NCBI GenBank assembly: GCA_029207755.1
Contig: JARCOQ010000002.1
Location: forward strand, 14,833,156 to 14,897,155
Direction: 5' to 3'
DNA length: 64,000 bases
Origin: Chamaea fasciata
Taxonomy: Eukaryota; Chordata; Aves; Passeriformes; Sylviidae
The translations under genes and the position numbers were made by a program. Position 1 is the first letter of the stretch. Each line of letters starts with the position of its first letter. Below the pieces are notes generated by a model. That model saw only the letters and a program-made list of their open reading frames with translations, did no database searches and had not been told where the DNA came from. Shown here one piece after another: positions 14,629 through 25,323 of this stretch.

Positions 14629-17159
14629 GTAGCCTGTTCTGAAAAGAAACCACTTTTAAATGTTTTTACTAATAGGCACAATTAGTTTTGCCCCATACTT
14701 GTCATGTTATTTGCTGTGCTTGAATAGGTAAGCTCTGCTCTGGGGAAATATGAGACCAGATGAAGAACACAGAATTCCTATCTGGATTCGCTCCAAATGG
14801 GTCAGTGGGAATTGCGTGGAGCCATCCATCCCTGAATGCACCTCCTTGGAGATTTCTGCCTTTTTGCAGTGTCTTGACACTAAGTTTTAACAACCAGACA
14901 CTCAAGAGGGGTGATATATGAAAAGACTTTCATGCCCTGCTGCTAGTCAAAGGAGCAAGTCAAGGCAAAGAAGCCAACACCTTAATTAAATGTTATTGCA
15001 CAAACTGCAGTAAATGTGGTTTTGGAGGTTGCTCTCTTCCCCAAAAAAGCTGCCTGTTCTTTTAGATGGGCCAGCCCAACTGCTTGTGGCCAGTTTCCAA
15101 ATCAGGTCTTCTGAAATGTTTGCCAGAAGATGACCAACCAAAAAACATACAGCTCGTTCCTTTCAGCACAGCACAGACTGTTAAACCAGCCTAAAGAGGG
15201 GTCACAGAGCACTTACCAACTGGTGGCCACTGGAGAAGCAGCTCTTCGCAGCCAGCTCCTGAGTGAGTTTGGCTGCCAACCAGTAGTTAACTACTGTCTG
15301 GAAAGAGCACCCAGACTGCAAAACCACAAAGCACCCTGGGCTCATGTGCTCTTCTGTCTAAAGCTTGGCTGTCCCATGGTCTGTGGAATGACATCACTTG
15401 GCCAGAAGCTTTTTATGCCTTTTGGAAAGCCTCAATCTATACTGACTCACCTTTTAATATTCAATCCCCAAGACCGGATGAAGTTCTCCTGAACTTGCTG
15501 AGAGGACTATCAAGAAAACTGCCGTAAGTCCCACTCCCCAGATGAAGAAGTCAGAGCACTCACAAAGCTGTTACACTGGGAGCTCCAGTAAAGAAACTAG
15601 CAACATCCACACCTACTGCTCAGTCCTGTTTCTGTTAATCAGTGCAGGGCAAGAAAGCTGCACAATCATGTAACAGTGGTGTCCTTAAGGTCAGTAGATG
15701 CTGTAAGGTTTTCCATCCTTCTAAAAAATATGACTTACTTGAACATCTTTACTTTCACGCTCCAAGATGTGCTTGTCACTTGGAAAGCATGTTTTGCAAG
15801 CCACTGTGCTGATTACAACCTTACAGTGTACTGCCCCTTACCCTAATTTCCATCACATGAAATTTTTGGTTTGTAATTACTTGAATCATTGTTCTGCTCA
15901 AAAGGGCAGAATCAAAAGAACCCTATATCCTCCATACAGCAAGAAGCTTGAGATGTGGCATTCATACACACACACACACACATACCTTTTTATATACAAA
16001 CATAACAATTTGCTGTAATTCATATTGATCTCCTTGAAGAGAGACCATTATCCACACCTATTTTGTTTCTCTTTGGTTCTACAAGTAAATTCTCACATGG
16101 AAAGATAAATATTTTTGGTGACTGGACACATCTGGAGAGCTTTGGAATCTACATCAAGATTTAATAATCAGGTAGCTCTCTAATGGTTTTTCGGCCTAAA
16201 TGAAGAAAAAACGCTACGTTTCAGAACCAATATCACATTACAATCAAGGACAGAAGAGTGACTTACTTAGGGTATCACCAAAGAGAACAGAAAATGTGGT
16301 TTTGAAACTTCAGCTACAGGTTGAAGGAGAGTTAAGAGAAGGCAGGCAGACTCCAGATCAGGTTGTGAGAATGAGGGCTAATCAGACTGCAATCAGCCTT
16401 AAGCAAAAAACAGGACTGAGTGAAAGTTTAACTTCTCTTAAGAGTCCTTTGACTCCAAATTATTCCAGGCTTGAGCTTGCTATCAGCATTCTTCAGCCTG
16501 GCAGCAACTGTTGTAAACTCTCATCACAAGAGCACACTCTAAGAGCTAGCCAAGCTTACATAAAATCCTTATTCAGTATTTTTTCAATTTGCTTTATTTT
16601 TAATCTCCTTATGCCACAGGATCTTTTCAAAATCCTCAGAATTTACATCCAATAAAACACAACTCTAGACTTACTTTTTAAAACCACACCAGACATCTCA
16701 CCTAACAATTAAAATGAATCTACTACAATACATAAACCCAATTACATTTTTATCAGCAGCAGTCTTCATCTCTTCGCTGGGTCGATGTAAGGAGGTATGT
16801 AAATGTCTGCTGGTTTAATACACTCTGTGCACTAATAAGATAGAGATGTATACATACAGTAATGTTAAATGTAATACATTATATATGCAAATATGTTTAC
16901 GGGTTAAAATATATGTACCTACATTATCTTGATCCATAATGTGTTTTAATGCATTATGTGTATGCATACATGTATATACACATACATGAACATTTGTCAA
17001 ATATAATTTTTATTTACTAAACTGAAACACAATTTTTTCAACTTCTGGTTATTCCATACCTTTTTCGGAAGGTGTAAAAATTACATCACTAGGAGGATTC
17101 AGGACTAAGGATGTCAATTAAGCCTAGAGAATTCCAACACAGGTGAACCAACCAAACAG
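14629..17159. other. Non-coding stretch
   Basis: No gene recognised. A CA microsatellite lies at 15,965-15,983. A 151-codon plus-strand ORF at 16,200-16,655 has no recognisable domain and is in AT-rich sequence. Alternating AT/GT sequence at 16,850-17,000 is simple-sequence-like. Confidence 0.5.
15965..15983. repeat. (CA)n microsatellite
   Basis: About nine CA dinucleotide units in a row. Confidence 0.9.
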
Positions 17160-17310
17160 TGGATGGGGCAGGCTACCCAGAGAGGTGGCACAGGCTCTGT
17201 CCTCAGAGCTCCATTTTCGACTGCAGAAAGCCCCATGCAGCCTGGTCTGCTTTGGGCACAGGGTCAGACCAGAAACGACCTTCAGGTGATGCTGTCTACC
17301 AATTTCTTGA
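17160..17310 (+). mobile_element. CR1 fragment, old
   Basis: The phrases GGCAGGCTACCCAGAGAGGTGG and GGTCAGACCAGAAACGACCTTC match the conserved pre-3' end of CR1 in plus orientation. The piece is short and diverged, and the terminal octamers are missing. Confidence 0.65.
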
Positions 17311-19180
17311 CCAAACTTCCACACCCAACAGCTTGTGTTAATTATTTTACTGAGTCACTAAAAATAATTACTCAGAAAAACAGCTGTCATTTTGTCAAGC
17401 AATTAGATGAAGTTACTATGCTCTTCAGCTATTTTGCTAAGCTAAGAAAAGAACTACTAATTAAAAGAAATTGTCCTACCTTTTCTTCACAAAACTTATA
17501 AATCAAACTGTTTATTATTCCTCACAGTATATTAAACACATGCAAAGAGCAAGTCATGAACAGCCAAAGCAGATCTATGCTTCTTGTAGGTTTGCCCTAT
17601 AATTCAGCACTGATCAATTAAAAATGGGTAAGGGAAATGGTTTACATCTATCACACAAACAGCTCATGGGGGGAAAAAAACTAAAAACATGAAGATCTTG
17701 TCAGCTTCTTCAGGTTTTCATACATGTTTTGTGAAGAAGCACAACAGTTGATCATGTTTCTTACACAGAAAAGGCTTCTGAAGATCATGCAAGTCTCAAA
17801 ATTGTCTGTTAATTATTAATCAAACAAAAGACAAATGAAAAAGCAAGGGAGAAGCTTCTTTTCTTTACTGGCTCATTTGTTCACCTGACTGCCAAGGATC
17901 CTGATGATCCCAGAGAGCCTGCCCTATGTACGCACTCAGCCACCCATCCCATGTCAGCATCTTAAATGAAACCCCAAAAGGAATCTGGCAACAAATGCAA
18001 ACCTTTGCCAGAGAAATTTGGGAACAGAATCAACATAAAGAGGAACTGAAAGTCTGTAATAGAAGCAAAGTGAAGGCTTTGCCCCCCCTCCCACATTTAA
18101 ATGTAATTTCTTGAACGATCTACTAGGAAACTAGACAACTAAGAAACAAATATTTGGGGCCTTCTACTGAAAAACAAACAAAACCCACCAAAATAAAGAA
18201 ATAACCTATAAAGCACTATATTATCTAGTTTAAAGAAAAACACTGTCAAGAAACATCTTTTTTGTCTTCTTTCTGAGGGCCAGCTTATGAGATACCAATA
18301 TCTTAACAATTTCATTTCAGTCAGCTGGTAAAGGAGCCTTGCTTAGAAACAGCCAGCTAGAGCAAGGAGTAAAATAGGCATAGCAGAAACCCCAGTGTGC
18401 TAATGAGAGGAAATTATTTATAAACTGGGATCATTCACACAAATTCACAAGGATAGTTACTGTCTGTTGCATTTATCTACTAACACCAGACAATTACTGA
18501 AAAAGATTAAATGCAAAAATAGCTACTGCAGAATGTGGCAGTTTCACAAACCATCACAGTTCTCAGCCAATGGATTTCCCAACCACAGTGAGTATGATTC
18601 ACATGAGGGTCAGAAAGTAACATGCTAAGCAACTATGGCATCACCAGGACATCACTATGGAATATTTCCTTTTAAGATGCTAAATCATTATTGATCTACC
18701 TGTAATTTTAGAAAGTAATTCTTCATGTGTAAAATAGAAAGAATTTGTTTTGTTCCTGCTTTTTCTCTTCCTTACACTATTTCTCAAAGCAAAAGTACAC
18801 TACAAAGCGAAGTACAGATTCTTTACTGCTTTCCAGAAAGCATTTGTTTAAATGACAGGAAAAATATTTCATTTCAGAAAAGAGATCTACAGAAAATCTA
18901 ATTCAAACACAAAAAAATTCACCCTTTAGCATAAAAAGATAGTCCGAGAGCAGAACATGCACATGCATAATTTCTATTATGAAATATTTTAGTGTTATAA
19001 AAACAAGTGGCTTGCTCAAAACATCAGCCTCACAGAACCAAGACTGACAAACACCTTATCACAAGACCACCAAATATTAAAACCTACTTCACCATCAAAC
19101 ACAAAGAAAAGGGATAAATTCCAAGCCTCAAACATTCACATGGAATGACAGAAGACAGAAAGCTTCTGCAGAAACAAACA
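17311..19180. other. Non-coding stretch
   Basis: No gene or repeat recognised. If the exon at 19,181 is real, the part nearest to it would be its 3' UTR or downstream flank. I did not find a convincing minus-strand AATAAA close by. Confidence 0.45.
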
Positions 19181-19417
19181 TCAGTGCCCATTTCGGTAAA
19201 TGTGTCCAGGCAGAGGATGTCTCAAAATTCTGGCCATCACTAAGGCAGACATCATCACAGAGGTCTCTGAGTATAGACGTTCAGTCCTCCTGAACAGTTC
19301 TGGTGCAAAATCCAAGCCTCTTCTCTTACAGCACCTTTGCAGTGACAACCCGTACACACCCAACCACAAGGCCAGGGCTACAAGGACCCCCAACAGAAAA
19401 GCCCATCCCTCTGTGGT
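19181..19417 (-). CDS. Candidate terminal exon, single-pass membrane protein
   Basis: Minus-strand frame of about 78 codons ending in TGA at 19,181. It opens after a possible acceptor (TAG before 19,417, or CACAG before 19,412). It begins with a hydrophobic segment (WAFLLGVLVALALWLGVYGL), then a basic juxtamembrane stretch (QRCCKRRG), then a polar tail of about 45 residues ending PLPGHIYRNGH. The TM followed by positive charges suggests a type I membrane protein with its tail in the cytosol. The TAG acceptor would be in phase with the first exon at 20,869-20,925 if spliced directly, but other exons could lie between. Against it, the pyrimidine tract before the acceptor is poor. I do not recognise the family. 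Coding character is good, gene assignment is uncertain. Confidence 0.5.
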   Translation of the reverse strand, partial: TTEGWAFLLGVLVALALWLGVYGLSLQRCCKRRGLDFAPELFRRTERLYSETSVMMSALVMARILRHPLPGHIYRNGH

Positions 19418-20868
19418 CTATTTTGAAGCATGTTCTCAATCATAAAACCTAACTTTTTAACTAATTTTTTTACACACCCAAGGAAAACATTTCCTTCTAT
19501 TACATTCACACAACAAATGGTTGAAAGAAGCTACTAAAACCCCAACAAGTGCTATAACTGGAAGCTTTAAACGTCTGAGCGTGTGTAGAAATAGTCAGCT
19601 GATACATACTGCTCAGTGTCGGAACGATCATGCCTCAAAGCACGAGTCTGTGACTGGCAGCCTTAGCTGCAGAGATGGAGGGCTGGTATGAAGCAGTCTC
19701 CTTTTATTCATGGGATACTGGGGTCCATCCCGGGAAGGGCACCTGAGACCTGCAACCCCATGCCCTGTAGGGGAGGCGATGGGGGACCGCGAGCATCCAT
19801 CTCTACTATCTGCCTAAATACTGCCATGCACCGCAGCCCTCGACCTCCCCAGGAGAAGGGGAATTGACACGGAAGGAGGACAGAAACCGAAGTCTTCAGG
19901 CCGAAGTATGGCAAGCAGGGAGCGAGGGAGACCAGAAGGTGACTCACCCCACCCACACCTTCTTCTTAGAGATCTGGCGGGGAGGACCGTGCGAACTCCT
20001 CCTCTGGGGGTCCAAGCTTGCCGCCAGCCCACCCCGCAGGGACTGCGGTGCGCACACACCCCTGGACGGGTGGGCATGGGGAACCCTCAGCCCCCGCCCC
20101 ATACATAGGGAGGGATCCAGCGGAGGTGCCGCCCCGGAGAAGGAAGAAAAGAGGGCGGGCAGGGGCGGCGGCAGAGGGGCGCGGGCTGCCGGCGCCTCCT
20201 CTCTGCTGCACTGCAGAGGCGCCATCTTCCCGCGCCTCGGCGCCGCCGGCCCGCGGGGGGGCTCGGGCCAGTTCCGACCACCGCCCCCCTGGGCACCGCC
20301 TTCCCGCGGGGCCACTGCACCAGCCGGCGGGGAACTCTAACCACCGCCCCGCAGACATGCGCCACCCCTGCCCCCCCCCCCCTTTCCATCGTGGGATACC
20401 ACACAGGCTCCGCAGCCCGGCTTCGCAGCCCTCACGGGGGCCGTCCTCGCGTTCCCCGCTCACAGCCTGGCTGCTCGGCCCTAGACCCCGCCCCATCGGG
20501 GTATGCCCCTGCCGTACCTACGCAGCACTGCCCGTAGACCCCTACCCGCTGCCGCAGCAGGCGGGCAGCGCCCCGGCAGCCGAACCAGCGCAGGGAGCCG
20601 GACAGGCACAGCGGAGCCGGGGAAGCCAGCCCGGGGAGTTCCCAGCCCGCTCCCTTCCCGACGCCTCCGCCATCCCCCGGCTCGCCGCTCCTATTGTTCG
20701 GCGAAGGGAGAGCGGCAGCAGCTAGGGCTGGAACACCCCTGGGAAAACAGCCCTCGCCCGCCCCGCCGAGGCCAAGCCCACGCCGCGGGGGCGGCTGTGG
20801 ACAAAGCTTCGGAGAAGAGGTAGAGGGTAGCGGGGAAGCCCCCACCTGCAGCTTCCTGCCCTTCTTAC

Positions 20869-20925
20869 CTCAAGAGCCCGGGCGGCGCCGGCGGCCAGCA
20901 GCAGGACGGCTAAGTGGGGCAGCAT
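20869..20925 (-). CDS. First coding exon with signal peptide
   Basis: ATG at 20,925 on the minus strand gives 19 residues, MLPHLAVLLLAAGAARALE. This is a short N-region, a leucine/alanine-rich hydrophobic core and a small-residue cleavage-like A-A-R-A region, as in a secretory signal peptide. The exon ends in GAG followed by the consensus donor GTAAGAAG, leaving phase 0. Its place in the middle of a CpG island supports a genuine 5' exon. The downstream exon may be 19,181-19,417 or may lie elsewhere at lower coordinates. The mature protein is not identifiable from so short a piece. Confidence 0.65.
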
Positions 20926-21120
20926 CGCAGCGGCCGGGAGCGGGGAGGGGGGAAGGAGGGATGCCGTCAGGCGGGACGCGGCGGAGGCCGACTGTAAATC
21001 CTCCAGGCCGCGCCGCTGCCGAGGAAAACGACTGATCTGCGGCGGCTCCGGGAGCGGCGCGGCGGGGCCGGTCAGCTGATGGCCCGGCCCGCCCCCGAGC
21101 GGGCGGTGCGGACGCCCGGC
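20926..21120 (-). promoter_or_regulatory. Probable 5' UTR and core promoter
   Basis: Immediately upstream of the ATG at 20,925 on the minus strand. It is GC-rich and TATA-less, with a GC box (GGGGGCGGGC read on the minus strand near 21,090) and a CAGCTG E-box-like motif at about 21,072. The transcription start cannot be placed from sequence alone. Confidence 0.45.
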
Positions 21121-21380
21121 CTGCGGGGACCCCTGGCGGCGGCGCCCGGGCGGTGCGGCCGTGGCTCGGGGCAGGCGGACGGACCTTTCCCTGCCCTCGG
21201 TGGTTCTCAGTAGCAGCTCCCGTTCCCTCCTCGGCCGCTCGGGTACAACCGATCACCTTCCTCGAAGGCACCGTACTGCCTGAGCGTCACCCGCGTTTCC
21301 AGGGACCGCGACGCCTCCATGCGCGATTCCCCCTCGCTGAGGCACTGCGTCCAGAAACGCAACCCCATCTTTGCAAGGGG

Positions 21381-21949
21381 CTCACGAAAACACCCAAATC
21401 TAAACGTGTTGTGTGATTTAGAGGCTATTTAACACATTCTGCTTTTCCTGGCAAGGTTGCACACCAACCCGGGATCTCCTGTTCCCGTCGAGGTGGAGGT
21501 GATGAGTCAGCACAGCCGTTTCACACAACACACCATACACACCATTGATAACAAAGATACGCAGGAATATCGGGAGAGCTGGGATTTTTAAACAAGGAAG
21601 AAATCAAATGAAAATGCAGGACTTTGTCAAATACCATGAAATCAGGAGGCAAACACAATCCCACCGTCTCACCCTCTGAACAGCACTGTTATAATTGGTA
21701 TAGTAAACCTGTAAGAAGAACTTGAAAGTGAATATTTGGAGCTTTGTGTTGAAACAGCTGCTATTGTAGCCAAAATTCAGTATGACAGAGCCTGACCCAT
21801 TCTGCCACTGATGTGCAAAGTCTGGCAGGATTTCTGCTCCCATCAAGGCTCCCAAAACAGCAGCTGATAGACCCGCCCTGTAAACAGGCACATGCAGACA
21901 GGCCGTGTGAGGGGCAGGTGATGGAAATCAGGAGTACAGGTCTGATGAG
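21381..21949. other. Non-coding stretch
   Basis: Falling GC content outside the CpG island. The 95-codon minus ORF at 21,604-21,891 has no recognisable features. Nothing else seen. Confidence 0.5.
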
Positions 21950-22290
21950 GTGCAGCTGAAGGAACCTGGGGTGTTCAGCCTGAAAGGGGGAGTCTCAGAA
22001 GGGACTTTCTCACTTTCTGTAACTACCTGACTAGAGGTTGTAGAGAGGTAGAGGTCACTCTCTTTCCCCCATCATAAGTGATAGGATAAGTGGAAATAGC
22101 CTCAAATTGCAACAGGGGAGATCTAGGCTGGATCAAGCTGCCCAGGGAACTGATTGACTCATGAACCCTGGAGGTATTTAAAAGGTGGATTGCAGTTTGT
22201 GGCATTTTATGGACATGGTTCAGTGATGGACTTGATGATCTCAGGGTTCTTTTCCAACCTAATTGATTCTGTGATATGATTCTATGCCAT
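21950..22290 (+). mobile_element. CR1 LINE 3' end
   Basis: Plus-strand CR1 3' terminus. It shows the conserved order of CTGCCCAGGGAA, a CCTGGAGGTATTTAAAA phrase, GGACATGGTTCAGTGATGGAC, CTTTTCCAACCTAATTGATT and the terminal octamers ATTCTGTGATATGATTCTATG. It is 5'-truncated and contains no coding potential. Confidence 0.93.
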
Positions 22291-24628
22291 GCCTGTGGTG
22301 TATGGCTCACTACAGAAGCCCACTGTTGTGCACACTGCCACTCTCACATTCATCTTCCCTTGAAGTCAGAACTGCAGTCCACTGAGACTCTTGGTCAAAG
22401 TTATGTCCAGATGTGGAAGGATGCTTTGCAGATGAGAGGAACCTAGGCTGCCTGTCAGGTGGGCCACAACATCCAGTGAGAGACCATAGTGCTGTAGCAT
22501 TTCACCCCTACAGCCAGGCCTTAGAAGACTATTCTCATACAAACATGAATCTTCTAGTACAAGCTTATGAACTGGCAATGTGTGGAGGCTTCTGGGGAAT
22601 TTCTTGAGTCACACTTGATGAATTTAACAGATCTCTGACAGGCAGATAAGTGCTGAGCTTCTGAAACACACCAGTGATACAACTATACATTGAAATTAAA
22701 CAGTAACAATGGCAGGCTTAGCTGTTATAATTTAACACAGTTTTCTACTTTTTAGGCTAATGATCACATGGCTTTGAGGGGTTAGAAATGATTTGCTGTG
22801 CAGATTTTCTAACCAGTTGGCTTCTAAATTCGGACATTGGAAAAGCAACTTCATGGCTGCAAATAAGCAACATCCTGTTAAAGCTTATAGAGGTCATTCA
22901 AAAACAATTCTTCTCTGAAACATTGGAGGCAATCACAAGGAAGCTCTTTGCAAGTTTCTGGGGAAAAAAAAGGGTGGATGGAAAACTAAAATAGATTCAT
23001 GTAGCCCTTTTATTTTGGGTTGGCTTGGTACCTCTTTGCAATCCCTTCTTATGAGTGCTGAAATCAAAGACTATTTCAACTGCTGCTTCTCTGGATCAGC
23101 CAAGCCTGCTATTTTTGTCACAGTGGGAATGCAAGAAGGCTGGAGGTTCCTTTTGCCTATGGCTAGGAGTGAAAAGGTGGGGAAAAGTCAAAGGTATGAG
23201 ACCTCTATGAAATAGGTATTTCCATTTATAGCTGCTAAACACCAGTGGCAATATCCAAAATACAGAGATGATTTTTGCTTAATATTTCATGAATGTACCC
23301 CCTGAAAGGTCATAGCTAAAGACACTTTTTGAAAGCTGTTTATAAGGTCTACAAAAATTGGAGATGACCTGCTGATAGAGAAAATAACAGATTGTGTCCT
23401 ATTTTCCACCCTTTATCATCTTTCAGGATCTGTACAGAAGGTCCAATACACTTTTTCCTTTCTTTCTTTGCTTGTCATCTTAGTATAGATATATATTCTT
23501 ACCAGACCTCAGAAACTGTCACAACTGGAATGCAACAAAGCCCACTACCCCCTCAAAGCAGGGCCAACAATGGAAATCACCTTCCTGAAGAAGGCAGCAC
23601 CGGTTGGATCACAAAATTATAGGGCTTACATTTAAATTTAATACAATGCAAACAATTCCAAACTACACCCGGATGTGACTTTGCCTTTAACTTTTTTATT
23701 CAGTCTTAATGTGGTAACTTTCCAGTGATGAGCAAATAAGCATGTCATGTTTCATTTTTTGGTCACTTCTGTGCTCCGCCTATTTTTTTTCACAAGTCAT
23801 GTCTTATATTGTTTTACAACCATGTCATTTTAATATGTTGTATATGCAAACATTGTTAAGCCATTCTGTTTGTCATTGAATACTAATGAAGCAAGTGGAC
23901 CTTAACCACAAATTCTGATACCACTCTACAATTGGTAATAAACCATCTCAGCCTGCTTCATAACCTAATGAATTAGAGAACAGATCTTGTCTGTGATTTC
24001 TGAAGAGAGACAGGCAGTCTCTGTCTGTCTCATAAACCTTTTGGGTTTATGCTACAACTTGAACGACTGCAAGTATAACTAATTGTGGCAGGGACACAAT
24101 TACAACGTTGCCAGATATCTGTGAATATGTACAAGTGGTTCTACATAATTCCTGCCACTTACCCATGTTCACTAAATTTCTGATGCCAGAGGCTTGTCTC
24201 ATTCACACCAACAAAATAGAAGTTATTACTGCATTTGTCAGCTATATTTTATTTGTATGAGAAATACTTCCTCAGGTTCTTTCAGAACAATGCTGCAGCT
24301 AGTGCTTTCATGGAGACAATTTCTCCATTTGTTCTCATCTCTGAGAAGAGGGCTCCTAGTTGGCAAACTTGATTTTTGGTCCAGACTTCAATGCTTCAGT
24401 CTCCTTCTGAAGTTGCTTCACTTCAGTCCTCTCCATTTTCTTCACAGGAGATAATACTGTGTGCCTGCTTTTTTGATAACGTATGGAACAGATCAAAGCA
24501 TTAGGGTTAGTATTTCTGAATGAACCTATGGAAGCTAAAGACTCAGATCCTACTGAGCTGACACCTTCTGTATTAGTCCCAGTTAAGGAGTTTCTCTGTA
24601 CTCTGAAAACTAGTACAGCATAAATTAC
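22291..24628. other. Non-coding stretch
   Basis: No gene or repeat recognised on either strand. Short ORFs are AT-rich and domain-free. Confidence 0.5.
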
Positions 24629-25323
24629 TGTGCTGGTTTGAAAGTAAACCAGAGGGAAAAACTAACCCCACATAACTATGTTGAGAGACATTTCAGGTTG
24701 GAGTTCCAATTTAATAGAGAGATTACAATAAATGCAATGATACACAGAAACTGGCTTAAACCCACAAAGTCAGAGTAAACCTGGCACCCTGTTGGTCACA
24801 GTGGTGGTCGCAGTCCTATCAAGTGGTGAATACAGTCCTATTGAAAGCAATGGCTGCAGTTGAAAGCAGCAGTCCTGTGGACATCCTGGTCTTTCTCTCC
24901 CTCCGGTGGTGGTGCTGATGGTGTCCCAAGTCCCTAATTATATATGATCAGGCTCAGGTGGGAATGTTCAGTACCTCCCCCAGAGTGGGGAACTTTACAA
25001 TGGAATGATGTGATCCTGTGAGTCATAGGATATTTTTGTGACTTCTTGATGGTCCTAGTCTTTAGTGCTGCCATTATTTAGTGTTGAACCATTATGGCTC
25101 ATTGGCAGAGGTGATCCCCTCAGTATGGATGTTATCATGGCTGAGTCATTTGTGAAGACAAAGAAACACTTCCCTGCCTCAAAGGGTCTGCCTCTTATTT
25201 GACACCCAGCTTGTAGCCTGAGGGATCAAATATGCACTGAGCTGCTACTGCAAACCACCCATCATTAACAGTTTGTCAGAAATTACAGAGTAGTACACAG
25301 TTTGGTTACACCCCACACTGACA
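24629..25323 (-). mobile_element. ERVL-type LTR, solo
   Basis: In minus orientation it starts TGTCAGTGTGGGGTGTAACC (25,323) and ends CAAACCAGCACA (24,629). Its layout and several phrases, such as CAATTTAATAG and the GTTTGAAAG terminus, match the LTR at 48.7 kb. It carries a minus-strand ATTTATTGT-type polyadenylation region near 24,730. It is more diverged than the 48.7 and 62.1 kb copies, and the target duplication cannot be seen. Confidence 0.6.

Larger units (their letters stand above)
19960..21380. promoter_or_regulatory. CpG island
   Basis: About 1.4 kb of very GC-rich, CpG-dense sequence, unlike the AT-rich surroundings. It includes several GC-box-like motifs (CCCCGCCCC near 20,091; CCCGCCCCCGAGCGGGCGG near 21,090). 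Birds usually have such islands at housekeeping-type promoters. The many long overlapping ORFs here on both strands come from base composition. The island surrounds the first coding exon at 20,869-20,925. It may drive transcription in both directions, but no plus-strand exon is evident. Confidence 0.85.

Noticed and set aside
16200..16655. 151-codon plus-strand ORF
   Set aside because: No recognisable domain, AT-rich context, and no promoter or splice evidence. Length alone is not enough in 64 kb of six-frame sequence.
19864..21271. Many long ORFs (up to 235 codons) on both strands in the CpG island
   Set aside because: GC-rich DNA lacks stop codons. All frames are proline/arginine/glycine/alanine-rich, with no domains.
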